64,000 nt of DNA from Acidimicrobiia bacterium. Its GTDB lineage: Bacteria; Actinomycetota; Acidimicrobiia; Acidimicrobiales; Bin134. Shown one piece after another: positions 24,556 to 33,126 of this stretch. The stretch spans positions 1-64,000 of the forward strand of contig JAJECA010000022.1 in assembly GCA_022822265.1 (NCBI GenBank), written 5' to 3'. The first letter of the stretch is position 1; each line of letters starts with the position of its first letter. The translations under genes and the position numbers were made by a program. A model generated the notes under the pieces. It was not told where the DNA came from, searched no databases, and worked only from the letters and a program-made list of their open reading frames with translations.

Positions 24556-24912
24556 TTACAACGCCTCAGGGGAGTCAGTGCCCAGCAGCGAGGCCAGCGC
24601 TTCCTCTGGGGTCTCGGCCACCGGAACGATTCGGTCGAACCCGGTGGTGTGCAACAGTCGGGCCAACGCGCCTTCTCCGCAGGCCACCACTACTTCGCCG
24701 TCAGAGTCGCGTATCCGCCGGATGCCTCCGATCAGCGCTCCCAAACCAGCCGAGTCCATGAACGGAACCGACCCCAGGTCGATGAGCAGTCGGGGCTCAA
24801 GGGCCAAGTCGCCAATCCGCTCCCTGAATTGGGCCACGGTGTAAGCGTCGATCTCGCCTTGGGGACGAAGCACCGTGTGCGTATCCAGATTTTCGACTTC
24901 GATCTCGAGCAC
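24556..24912 (-). CDS. STAS-domain anti-sigma factor antagonist
   Basis: 118 aa, a single STAS domain. The phosphorylatable serine is S54 in FMDSAGLGAL. Such proteins are released from or bound to RsbW/SpoIIAB kinases depending on phosphorylation of that serine. A kinase of that class is encoded at 38514-38963, next to a second STAS gene. It is followed closely by the NfeD gene. Start GTG 24912 has GGGGAGG upstream. Confidence 0.88.
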   Translation of the reverse strand: MLEIEVENLDTHTVLRPQGEIDAYTVAQFRERIGDLALEPRLLIDLGSVPFMDSAGLGALIGGIRRIRDSDGEVVVACGEGALARLLHTTGFDRIVPVAETPEEALASLLGTDSPEAL

Positions 24913-25023
24913 AGTGCCTCCCCTCGACCGCCCCTGATGCTAACGCGGGACAGCCTCAATGCCATCGGCCAGACACATTTCCCCAGCATGATGTGCTGAC
25001 ATCGATTTGGATACCATCGGGGC

Positions 25024-25389
25024 GTGACGCATGTGCTCTTGGCCACCGACAGCGACTCCGTATTCAACACGGTAGAAGCTGCTTTGGGCAGCGATACATC
25101 CGAAATCAGCAGGGTTCGGGCCGGTGTCGAGGTACTGGACGCGGTTCGGGAGCACGATCCTGATGTGGTGATTTGCGATCTTCAGATCGGCAATATGGGG
25201 GGGATGGCGACCTGCCTGGATCTTCGCATGGAGGCGGAGATGGGGCGGGCACCGGAGACTCGGGTTTTGATGCTGTTGGATCGGGAGGCTGATGTCTATT
25301 TGGCTAGGCAGGCTCGGTCTGATGGGTGGATTGTTAAGCCGTTGGATGCGGTAGGTGTTCAGCGGGCGGTGGCGGCGGTTTTGGGTTAG
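25024..25389 (+). CDS. Stand-alone response regulator receiver domain
   Basis: 121 aa, CheY-like only. The acidic pocket is at D9/D11, the phospho-acceptor is D52 in VVICDLQIG, and the conserved lysine is K105 in IVKPLD. The usual Thr/Ser before the lysine is replaced by a leucine-rich stretch. There is no output domain. TACCAT stands six bases before the GTG start, which suggests leaderless expression. No histidine kinase is nearby; its partner is unknown. Confidence 0.85.
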   Translation: MTHVLLATDSDSVFNTVEAALGSDTSEISRVRAGVEVLDAVREHDPDVVICDLQIGNMGGMATCLDLRMEAEMGRAPETRVLMLLDREADVYLARQARSDGWIVKPLDAVGVQRAVAAVLG

Positions 25390-25446
25390 ACCACCCCCCA
25401 AACCGCCTATGTTGTTCGCCCACCCCAATATGTAGGATGAGTTCTA

Positions 25447-25520
<74 letters not shown>

Positions 25521-25566
25521 CCCAGGTTTCGGCCTCTTTGGCTAGTGTTCGCTCAAGGAGGCCGAC

Positions 25567-26853
25567 ATGAGTGAGCACTATTTGGTGATTTCTTCGGACT
25601 GCCATGCGGGGCTGCCGAATCTGGAGTATCGGGACTACTTGGAATCGAAGTACCACGATGCCTTCGATGACTTCATGGTTCAGCGGGCCGCGATCCGCAA
25701 CCAGGGGAACATCATGGGGAACACCGAGTTTGAGGAGGAGTGGTTCGGCGAGAATGAGGAGGGGCTGCGAGGGGGCTGGAATGCGGCCCGGCGGGATGCC
25801 GAGCTAGACGGTGACGGTGTTGCCGGCGAGGTGATCTTTCCCGATGCCGACGCGGTCACCGGCGGAGCCTCCGCGCCGTTCGGGGCCGGACTGGGAATGT
25901 CGTTCGCCGAAGACCCCGAGTTGTTGTTGGCCGGGGCTCGTGCCCATAACCGCTGGCTGGCCGAGTTGTGCAACGACAGTCCTGAGCGTCGGGCCGGTGT
26001 GGCGGTCGTGCCGATCATCGCCGACGTGGACGCCGCGGTGGCCGAAATAGCCCGGGCTCGGGAGTCGGGGCTGAGGGGCGGCATCCTCATCGCCTCCATG
26101 TGGAACGAGGCCCCCGGCTACCACGAGCGCCGCTACGACCCGGTGTGGGCCGCCTGCCAAGACCTCGATATGCCGGTTCACACCCACTCGGGGGCCGCCC
26201 CGCGAGGCGAATACGGCACCGGTCCCGGATTCATCGGGATGTATGTGGCCGAAGTGCGGTGGTGGACCACCCGTCCGCTGTGGTTCTTGCTGTACTCCGG
26301 CGTGTTCGAGCGGTATCCGGGATTGCGCTATGCGGTTACCGAGTGCGGCTGTTTCTGGGCTGCTGACATGCTGTGGACGATGGATGCCACCTATTCCCGA
26401 GAGCACGGCGGGGCCCAGAAGCTGGCGGCCGACGCCTACGGCCACTTGAGCCTTGCGCCCAGCGACTACTTCGACCGCAACTGCGCGATCGGCGCCTCCA
26501 ACACCCGACGGCGCGAGCTCGCCCGGCGTTTCGAGATCGGCGTGGGCAACATCATGTGGGGCAACGACTTTCCCCATCCCGAAGGCACCTGGCCTCACAC
26601 CCGCAAAGCGCTGGCGGAGGCGTTCTGGGACATTCCCGCCGACGACACTGCCGCCATCCTGGGGTTGAACGCCGCGGAGTTCTACGGCTTCGACACCGAG
26701 GCGCTGGCGCCGCTGGTCGACCGAATCGGTCCGACCACCGAGGAGCTTGGCCAAACCGACCCTGCGGCCGCCGCCGGCAAATGGGAGGCGCTCGCCGAGG
26801 CGGGGCGGCCCTGGATTACGGGGATGGAGGGAGTTCCTCTTTCGATGGACTAG
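25567..26853 (+). CDS. Amidohydrolase-fold enzyme of the ACMSD family
   Basis: 428 aa. TIM-barrel of the amidohydrolase_2 type: N-terminal metal motif region SSDCHAG, central His in PVHTHSG, and the late Asp in MWGNDFPHPEG. Family members decarboxylate or hydrate aromatic or ring-cleavage acids using one metal. Start ATG 25567 has AAGGAGG at a good distance, and a TAGTGT box lies about 18 bases farther up. It overlaps the SDR gene tail to tail by 38 bases. The substrate is not known; the neighbours suggest CoA-linked degradation of organic acids. Confidence 0.85.
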   Translation: MSEHYLVISSDCHAGLPNLEYRDYLESKYHDAFDDFMVQRAAIRNQGNIMGNTEFEEEWFGENEEGLRGGWNAARRDAELDGDGVAGEVIFPDADAVTGGASAPFGAGLGMSFAEDPELLLAGARAHNRWLAELCNDSPERRAGVAVVPIIADVDAAVAEIARARESGLRGGILIASMWNEAPGYHERRYDPVWAACQDLDMPVHTHSGAAPRGEYGTGPGFIGMYVAEVRWWTTRPLWFLLYSGVFERYPGLRYAVTECGCFWAADMLWTMDATYSREHGGAQKLAADAYGHLSLAPSDYFDRNCAIGASNTRRRELARRFEIGVGNIMWGNDFPHPEGTWPHTRKALAEAFWDIPADDTAAILGLNAAEFYGFDTEALAPLVDRIGPTTEELGQTDPAAAAGKWEALAEAGRPWITGMEGVPLSMD

Positions 26854-27754
26854 GCGGGGCGTACGCCGGCATGACCGTATTGCGCATGTGGTCGTTGGTT
26901 GAGGTCGGGACGGTGAAATCGGCAAGGTCCATCACTTGATCCCAGTGGTCGCGGTACGACTCGGGGGTGGGGGCTTGGTCGGTGTGGCCTTGGCTGGCTA
27001 CCCAGGCGAGGCGGGCCATGCGTCCGCCGTCCACGGTGAACGATTCTCCGGTGGTCGGGCATTCTTCGTGGGCCAGCCAGACAATCGCCGGGGCGACATT
27101 CTCGGGGCGCATGTGGGCCTCGATGATGGCGCCGAACTCGTTGCCGGAGCGGTCGGGGCTGGGGTCGGTAACCGCCCAGGGGAGAGCGCAGTTGACCTGC
27201 ACGCCGTGGTAGCGGCCTTCCCGGGCCAGCGTGCGGGTCAGCCCCATTATCCCGGCCTTGCAGGCGGCATAGGCCGATTGGCCCCGCAAGCCCCACACCG
27301 CGCCTGAGGCGATGTTCACCACCCGGCCATAACCCTGCTCCACCATGGCAGGCCACAGGGGCCACAGCACATGGCACGGCCCCAGCAGGTGGATGGCGAT
27401 CATCTCTTCGAATAGCTCCGAACCGCTTTCTGGTGTCATGTCGGCGAACTCGGCCGCCCGGTTCACGCCGGCGTTGTTGATCACGATGTGCACGGCACCA
27501 AATGCGTCCTGGGCCAGTTCGGCCAGAGCAACGCCGCCTTCAGGGGTGGTCACGCTGTGGTGGTCGGCAATGCCAATGCCGCCAGAAGCGTTGATCTCGT
27601 CAGCCACCCGATCAGCGGCTTCGGCCGCGATGTCGTTGACCACCACCTGCGCTCCTCGGTCGGCCAGCAGCTTGGCGTAGGCCCGGCCCAATCCCTGGCC
27701 CGCGCCGGTGACCACGGCGGTGCGCCCGTCGAAGCGAAGCGGGGGCTGCGCCAT
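26816..27754 (-). CDS. Short-chain dehydrogenase/reductase (SDR)
   Basis: 312 aa. The Rossmann motif TGAGQGLGRA, the NNAGV motif and the active-site set with Ser in VNIASGAVWG and Y-x3-K in YAACKAG are all present. The PG motif region after the active site reads CALPWAV, so the loop is altered. A C-terminal extension of about 50 residues after FTVDGG is longer than usual. It follows the CoA-transferase gene directly (end-to-start contact at 27754) and so is probably in the same operon. Confidence 0.88.
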   Translation of the reverse strand: MAQPPLRFDGRTAVVTGAGQGLGRAYAKLLADRGAQVVVNDIAAEAADRVADEINASGGIGIADHHSVTTPEGGVALAELAQDAFGAVHIVINNAGVNRAAEFADMTPESGSELFEEMIAIHLLGPCHVLWPLWPAMVEQGYGRVVNIASGAVWGLRGQSAYAACKAGIMGLTRTLAREGRYHGVQVNCALPWAVTDPSPDRSGNEFGAIIEAHMRPENVAPAIVWLAHEECPTTGESFTVDGGRMARLAWVASQGHTDQAPTPESYRDHWDQVMDLADFTVPTSTNDHMRNTVMPAYAPPSPSKEELPPSP

Positions 27755-28992
27755 CAGCCGATAGCGCCGTCGGACCGGAGCTCGGCGATTGCTTCTTCGC
27801 CCAGACCAAGTTCAGCAGCCAGCACCTCGTCGGTGTGCTCGCCCAACCACGGCGGCCGGGTGTCGGGACCCTCGCTGACCGCCGACATCTTCACCGGATT
27901 GCCGGGGGTCAGCACCGGGGTGTCGGCGTCGGCGCGGGGAATCTCCACCATCATGTGTCGGGCAGCCACATGGGGATCGTCGATTACGTCGGGGGCCTCG
28001 AACACGGGGGCCGCGGCCAGTCCGGCCGCGGCCAGGTCGTTGGCCGCTTCTACGGTGGTTCGGTCGCCGGCCCAGGCGCGGACCGCAGCCCGAATCTCGT
28101 CGAGATGCTCCCGCCAGCCGTCCCGGGTGGAGAACCTCTCGTCATCCAGCCACTCGGGGCGGCCGATGAGATGGCAGAGGCGCTCAAACTGGTGCTCACG
28201 GCCAACCTGCATCACCAACTCGCCGGAGTCGATGGGAAAGCCATCGTTGATGATGGCGGTGGGGCGCCGGGGGTCGGCACCCAGCGACCAGTAGTTGGGC
28301 ACCATGTCGCCGAAAGCCACCATGGCGTCGAACATGGCGATGTCCACGTGCTGGCCATGGCCGTGGCGCTCCCGTTGGCGCAGAGCCATGAGCACCCCGA
28401 TCACCGCGTAGAGACCCGAGCCGGTGTCGCCTAGCGCCCCCACCGGGGACACTTTCACATGCTCACCTTCGGCTCGATTGATGGAGTAGAGACCGCCCAT
28501 GGCCTCGGCGATGGGGGCATAGGCCGGCCAATGTCCGTAGGGAGAGTCGTTCAGGTTTCCGAACCCCGAAACCGACAGGTAGATGAGGCCGGGGTGCAGG
28601 TCAGATAGGTCCTTGTAGCCCAAGCCGCTCCTGTCCAGGGTTCCGGGCTTTAGGTTCTCGGCCAGCACATCGAATTTGGTGATCATCTGGCGGATGAGGT
28701 CGATGGCTTTGGGGTTTTTCAAGTCCATCCCCACCGAGCGCTTGTTGAGGTTGTTCCTCAGGTAGGTGTTGCCCACCTGCCGGCCGTCGGGATCGGTGAT
28801 GCCGGGTGTCGAGCCCCGGCCCAGGTCACCTCGCACCGGGTGCTCGATCTTGACCACTTCCGCACCCATACGAGCCATGAGCTGGGTGGCGTAGGGCAGC
28901 GACTGCATCTGCTCGATGGCCAGAATGCGGACGCCATCGAGGGGCTTACCGTGGGCAGCGTGCTCGGGGGCAGTGATGTCGCCAACTCTCAT
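27754..28992 (-). CDS. Class III CoA-transferase (CaiB/BaiF family)
   Basis: 412 aa from ATG 28992, chosen because the true protein begins there (DGVRILAIEQ is the family's first strand) and because it overlaps the upstream stop codon by ATGA. The catalytic Asp is in GALGDTGSGLYAVIG; RGDLGRG and LNLNKRSV-like LNKRSVGMDLKNPK follow the family pattern. It moves CoA between acids, typically during carnitine, bile acid or aromatic acid breakdown. It forms a coupled operon with the amidohydrolase upstream and the SDR downstream. Confidence 0.92.
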   Translation of the reverse strand: MRVGDITAPEHAAHGKPLDGVRILAIEQMQSLPYATQLMARMGAEVVKIEHPVRGDLGRGSTPGITDPDGRQVGNTYLRNNLNKRSVGMDLKNPKAIDLIRQMITKFDVLAENLKPGTLDRSGLGYKDLSDLHPGLIYLSVSGFGNLNDSPYGHWPAYAPIAEAMGGLYSINRAEGEHVKVSPVGALGDTGSGLYAVIGVLMALRQRERHGHGQHVDIAMFDAMVAFGDMVPNYWSLGADPRRPTAIINDGFPIDSGELVMQVGREHQFERLCHLIGRPEWLDDERFSTRDGWREHLDEIRAAVRAWAGDRTTVEAANDLAAAGLAAAPVFEAPDVIDDPHVAARHMMVEIPRADADTPVLTPGNPVKMSAVSEGPDTRPPWLGEHTDEVLAAELGLGEEAIAELRSDGAIG

Positions 28993-30092
28993 GGGCTCAC
29001 TTCCTGTCCGTAAATCCTGAGAGCGTTGCCCGCCAGGATGGAGTGCCGCTCGTCGTCGGGCACCCCCTCGAAGTGGCTGTCTATGGTTTGTAGGGAATTG
29101 GGCCAATCCGACCCGCCATGGGGAAAGTCGCTCGACCACATCATCTGGGTGACCCCGATGTGGTGGCGATTGACGATGCCGTAGCGGTCGGTGATGAACG
29201 TGGAAGCAATGTTGGTGTCGAAGTATTCGCCGGGCGACCGTTGAATTGGGGCCCGGGTGGCCGGGTTGGCCCGGCGAAATCGGTCGTCCATCTGTTCTCG
29301 CAGGTAGGGGAACCAAGAGCTGTCGGTCTCCACCGCCAAGAACTGGAGTTCGGGGAATCGGTCGAAAACGCCGCCTTCGATGAGCTGGGTGATCCTTACC
29401 GGCATGTCGAAGAACCGCATGGAGCCGGTGAGCTTCATCTTGGCCACATCGCCCTGGGCGTGGGTGGCGAAGCCCACGTGGATGGAGAGGGGCAGTCCGG
29501 CTTCGGCCGCGGCGGCAAACACCGGGTCGTCATCGGCCGACAGCACCTCGTCGCCGCTAGGCCACCGGCCGAGCATCACTCCTCGTATGCCGGGAAAAGC
29601 AGCCACCCTATGCATCTCAGACACAGAAATTTCCGTCCCAACATTGGGAAGAATGGCTACCCCCCACAAACGGTCGGGGTTGTAGGCGCAGAATTCGGCC
29701 AGCCAGTCGTTGTAGGCCTGTATGCAGGCGATATGGAAGTCGGCGTCGTCGCGGTGCCACACCAGTTGATTGCCGATCCGGGGGGTGGGATACAGGATCT
29801 CGAGGTCCACACCGTCTTGGTCTTGCTCGGTGATGCGGGCCGCCGGGTCATAGCCGCCGGCTCGCACGTCCTCCCAGCGAACCCAGCCCGAGCGCTGGTC
29901 GGAGGGAAGGCCCGCCGAGCAGTTGCCACCGAAGTTGATGGGATCATGAGCCCCTTCCAGCACCCAGGCGTCACCCTGCTCGAAGCTCTCCATGCGTGGG
30001 GCCCGATCCTTGTATCTGACGGGCACCCGATCGGCCCACAGGTGGGGCGGCTCGTTCACATGGGAGTCGGCCGACACCAACTGGTATTGCAT
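28989..30092 (-). CDS. Amidohydrolase-fold enzyme of the ACMSD family
   Basis: 367 aa. Metal-site landmarks are SADSHVNEP at the N-terminus, LSIHVGFATH in the middle and MWSSDFPHGGSDW near the C-terminus. It is distinct from but related to the enzymes at 25567 and 48171. It is the first gene of an operon with the CoA-transferase and the SDR. TACGGT stands 9 bases before its ATG and no Shine-Dalgarno sequence is seen. A decarboxylase or hydrolase role on an organic acid is likely; the substrate is unknown. Confidence 0.87.
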   Translation of the reverse strand: MQYQLVSADSHVNEPPHLWADRVPVRYKDRAPRMESFEQGDAWVLEGAHDPINFGGNCSAGLPSDQRSGWVRWEDVRAGGYDPAARITEQDQDGVDLEILYPTPRIGNQLVWHRDDADFHIACIQAYNDWLAEFCAYNPDRLWGVAILPNVGTEISVSEMHRVAAFPGIRGVMLGRWPSGDEVLSADDDPVFAAAAEAGLPLSIHVGFATHAQGDVAKMKLTGSMRFFDMPVRITQLIEGGVFDRFPELQFLAVETDSSWFPYLREQMDDRFRRANPATRAPIQRSPGEYFDTNIASTFITDRYGIVNRHHIGVTQMMWSSDFPHGGSDWPNSLQTIDSHFEGVPDDERHSILAGNALRIYGQEVSP

Positions 30093-30136
30093 AATGCCGA
30101 CACCGTACCCGCCTCGCGCGGAGGCGTACTAAGGGA

Positions 30137-30721
30137 TCAGCTCAGGCCGAGTGGGGGGTATTTGTCGGTAAACAGCGCCCAATAGGCATTGGTCCGGATG
30201 CTGAAGCGGTTGACTCCGACCATGAAGTTGAGCAGTCCCTTCGGCCAGCGGCCGAGGATCAGCACCGCGAAGAAACCAACGATGGATGCAAGCCACATCA
30301 GAAGGCCCCAGAAGAATCCCACAATCACGATCGGAATGAGCAGGATGAAGCGAAAGAACACGCTCAAGCGGCTGCGTCCCTCGTACTCAGGGGCGAAGTT
30401 CACTACCACCTCTGGGTCCTTGCCGTTGTCTTGTTCAGAGGTGTCAAAGTCAAATGGCGGGTAGGAACTCCGCATGAAGTACTGGAATGTGGCCACTCTG
30501 GCGCTGTAGCGGAGCATCATGCAGTTGACACCGGCCAACCCGGCGGGCAGCTTTCCGGTGAACACGATGGCAATCCAGGAAAAGACGTCGACGACCAGCG
30601 AGAACAGCCCCAGAGCGTAGAGCACAATGAAGTGGGGAACAGACAAGATGATGTTGCCGATGACCCTCCAGCGAGCCACCTTCTCCGGTGCGTTGAACTC
30701 GAACGTAGCGGGATAATCCAT
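30137..30721 (-). CDS. DUF4389 membrane protein
   Basis: 194 aa. The pattern fits DUF4389: RWRVIGNIILSVPHFIVLYALG, then WIAIVFTGKLPAGLAGVN, then the second half with FRFILLIPIVIVGFFWG, ILGRWPKGLLNFMVG and the end YPPLGLS. Four hydrophobic segments are visible. The function of the family is not known. The start has GGAGAC/GAGGAG-like ribosome-binding sequence just upstream. It sits between an amidohydrolase and an MFS transporter gene on the same strand. Confidence 0.85.
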   Translation of the reverse strand: MDYPATFEFNAPEKVARWRVIGNIILSVPHFIVLYALGLFSLVVDVFSWIAIVFTGKLPAGLAGVNCMMLRYSARVATFQYFMRSSYPPFDFDTSEQDNGKDPEVVVNFAPEYEGRSRLSVFFRFILLIPIVIVGFFWGLLMWLASIVGFFAVLILGRWPKGLLNFMVGVNRFSIRTNAYWALFTDKYPPLGLS

Positions 30722-30785
30722 GACCGTCTCCTCTCAGTCACCCCCAGTCTTCCAGACTCAACAGATCATTACCTTGAGAGTCTGA

Positions 30786-32156
30786 TCAGCGTCGCAGAGA
30801 AGTCCGGCGGGGGAGGGATAGAGCGACGAAAACGCCTAAAACTGACAGCACCACCAGCACGGTCCAGATCTGTTGGAAGCGGTCGAATAGCTCGGCTTCG
30901 GACACGTTGCCCAGGAGGCCGAAGGCGACGGCCAGGCCGGTCAGCGCTCCTACTTGGCGGGCGGTGGACAGCACTCCCATGCCCAGGCTGTAGGTCTCAT
31001 TGTCGAGGTCTCGGGCCCCGATGGCGTTGATCATGGGCAGTCCCATCCCCCAGCCCCCGATGCCGCCCAGCAAGATGGGCACGAAGAACGCCGTCCAGTA
31101 GGCCGGCTCAGGGCCGGGCACCACTCGCAGCCATACCACCGCCACCGTGGTGGTGGCCATGGCAGCTACCGCAATAGTGCGCTCGTCGAAGCGGCGGCTC
31201 AGTCGTCCGGCCAACACACTGGCCAGCGTGGCCGCGGCGGGGAACGGCAAGAGCGCAAGTCCTGCTCTCAGCGGCCGATAGTCCCAGACTTGCTCGAGAT
31301 ACTGCACCATCATCACGAAATAGGGGAACAGGAAGCTGGGAATGGCGATGGCGATGAACAACGCCCGCCGATAGGTCCGCAGCTTGAGCAAACGCGGTTC
31401 GACGATGGGTGCCGGATGTCCCAAGATGCGGTGCCGGATCAGCGGCACCAACACTATGGCCAGGGCGAAGGCAACGATGATGCGACTGTCCGTCCAGCCC
31501 CATGTCCGGCCCTGCACCAGGCTGAGGGTCAACAGGCCGAGGCTGGCTGCGACCATGAGCGCCCCGACAAAGTCGGGCAGCCGGGAAGCAACCTTGCGCT
31601 CGGTTTCGGTGAGCAGGGCGCGGGCGGCGACAAACGATGGCACCCCGATAACCACGCTCAGCCCATAGGCCGCCCGCCAGCCCCAGATGTCGATGAGCAA
31701 TCCGCCCAAGGTCGGGGCCAGGGCTCCGGCAACGCCTCCCACCGCGGTCCAGGCGGTGATTGCCCTGGTCTGGTCGTCTTCGGGCCACACCGCCAGGATC
31801 AAGCCGAGTGATGCCGGCATCACGAATGCCGCCCCTGCCCCCTGTAGCGAGCGGCACAGAACCAGCACCCACAATTCGGGTGCCAGCCAACCCCCCACCG
31901 AGCCGAGAACATACAAGGCCAACCCGATGAGGAAACTCTGCCGACGACCGGTCCGATCGGCAAGGCGCCCGGCAGCTACAACAAATGTGGCCAGCGAGAT
32001 GGAAAAGGCGCTCAGCACCCAGGCGGTCGAGGGGCGGCTAGCTCCAAAGCTCTCTCCGATGCTCACCAGGGCCAGCGGTTGCAGGGTGGCGTCCAGAGTG
32101 ACCAGGAACACTGCTCCCATGCACACCCAGAAGACCGCCCAGTGACGCGCCAGCAC
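30786..32156 (-). CDS. MFS drug/solute exporter (EmrB/QacA type)
   Basis: 456 aa with about 12-14 membrane helices. Typical features are FLVTLDATLQPLALVSIGESFG in helix 1, the loop motif RLADRTGRRQSF between helices 2 and 3, and LRSLQGAGAAF-like CRSLQGAGAAFVMPASLGLI. Exporters of this type pump lipophilic compounds. Start GTG 32156 stands six bases after TACGGT, again pointing to leaderless expression. Its substrate is unknown; its place beside degradation genes allows export of an aromatic or CoA-pathway by-product. Confidence 0.85.
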   Translation of the reverse strand: MLARHWAVFWVCMGAVFLVTLDATLQPLALVSIGESFGASRPSTAWVLSAFSISLATFVVAAGRLADRTGRRQSFLIGLALYVLGSVGGWLAPELWVLVLCRSLQGAGAAFVMPASLGLILAVWPEDDQTRAITAWTAVGGVAGALAPTLGGLLIDIWGWRAAYGLSVVIGVPSFVAARALLTETERKVASRLPDFVGALMVAASLGLLTLSLVQGRTWGWTDSRIIVAFALAIVLVPLIRHRILGHPAPIVEPRLLKLRTYRRALFIAIAIPSFLFPYFVMMVQYLEQVWDYRPLRAGLALLPFPAAATLASVLAGRLSRRFDERTIAVAAMATTTVAVVWLRVVPGPEPAYWTAFFVPILLGGIGGWGMGLPMINAIGARDLDNETYSLGMGVLSTARQVGALTGLAVAFGLLGNVSEAELFDRFQQIWTVLVVLSVLGVFVALSLPRRTSLRR

Positions 32157-32162
32157 GGCCCA

Positions 32163-32168
32163 ACCGTA
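32163..32168 (-). promoter_or_regulatory. -10 box of the MFS gene (leaderless)
   Basis: On the minus strand TACGGT is followed by exactly six bases and the GTG start codon at 32156. No Shine-Dalgarno sequence is present. Confidence 0.45.
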
Positions 32169-32190
32169 CGCGCCCTGCGTTGTCAGCTAA

Positions 32191-33126
32191 TCAACTGTCC
32201 CGGGTGAATGGTCGGGTGAGGGCGGCTGGTTGGCCGATGCGACGGCTCACCACCACGAGCACAATCACGGTCAGCACTGCCGGCGCCATGTTGGCGATGG
32301 ATGCCACCGATCCGGAGATCACGTCTTGCACCTGGAGTTGCAGCACGGTGGAGGACACGATGCCGAACAGCAGAGAGCCGGCCATCACTCCAACCGGCCG
32401 CCACGCCCCGAAGTACACCAGGGCGATGGCGATGAACCCGCGGCCGGCGGTGAGGTTCTGCTGGAAGATCCCGATCTCCAGGGCCAGAGCCGCCCCGGCC
32501 AGCCCGGCCATAGTGTTGCCAATGACGATGGCGGCGGTGCGAATGCCGTTCACGCTCACGCCCAGGGTGTCGGCCGCTTGCGGATTTTCCCCCACGGCTC
32601 TCACGTTGAGGCCGAAGGTGGTTCGGGTGATCAGGAAATAGATCACGGGCACCAGCAAGAAGGCGACATAGGTCAAGATGGTGTGGCTGAACAGCAGCTC
32701 GCCTGCCCGCCCGGTATCGTCGGCCAGCCAGTTGAAGGGTTTGGTTTGCAGCCCGCTGATGGGCTTCGGGGTTCCCACCTGCTTTTGGAACAACAGATCG
32801 GTGAAGCCCAAACCGAAGAGATAGATCCCGATACCGCTGATGCCCTGTTCGGCGTGCATCACCACGGTGATGAAGGCGTAGATGAGGCCCATCACCATTC
32901 CCACCACGAGCCCCATCAGCAATCCAAAGGCGGCGCTGCCCGACTCCAATGCGGTGTAGTAGGCCGCGAAGGCGCCGATGAGCATTACCCCTTCGACGCC
33001 CAAGTTCAGCACCCCAGCCCGCTGGCCCACTGCCTCTCCAAGGGCGGCCAGCAGGAAGGGCACCGCCAGCCGGATGCCCGATGCCAGGGTGGCGGTGATG
33101 ATGGCGACAGTGAAGAAATCGTTCAT
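32191..33126 (-). CDS. ABC importer permease, BMP/sugar type, second subunit
   Basis: 311 aa with about eight to nine membrane segments. Landmarks of the YufQ/BmpC class are VPFLLAALGEAVGQRAGVLNLGVEGVMLIGA near the start and VRAVGENPQAADTLGVSVN in the cytoplasmic loop that meets the ATPase. It overlaps the partner permease by 4 bases. No ATPase or binding protein accompanies it, so it probably works with the ATPase at 3587 and the BMP-containing lipoprotein at 1430. Confidence 0.9.
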   Translation of the reverse strand: MNDFFTVAIITATLASGIRLAVPFLLAALGEAVGQRAGVLNLGVEGVMLIGAFAAYYTALESGSAAFGLLMGLVVGMVMGLIYAFITVVMHAEQGISGIGIYLFGLGFTDLLFQKQVGTPKPISGLQTKPFNWLADDTGRAGELLFSHTILTYVAFLLVPVIYFLITRTTFGLNVRAVGENPQAADTLGVSVNGIRTAAIVIGNTMAGLAGAALALEIGIFQQNLTAGRGFIAIALVYFGAWRPVGVMAGSLLFGIVSSTVLQLQVQDVISGSVASIANMAPAVLTVIVLVVVSRRIGQPAALTRPFTRDS

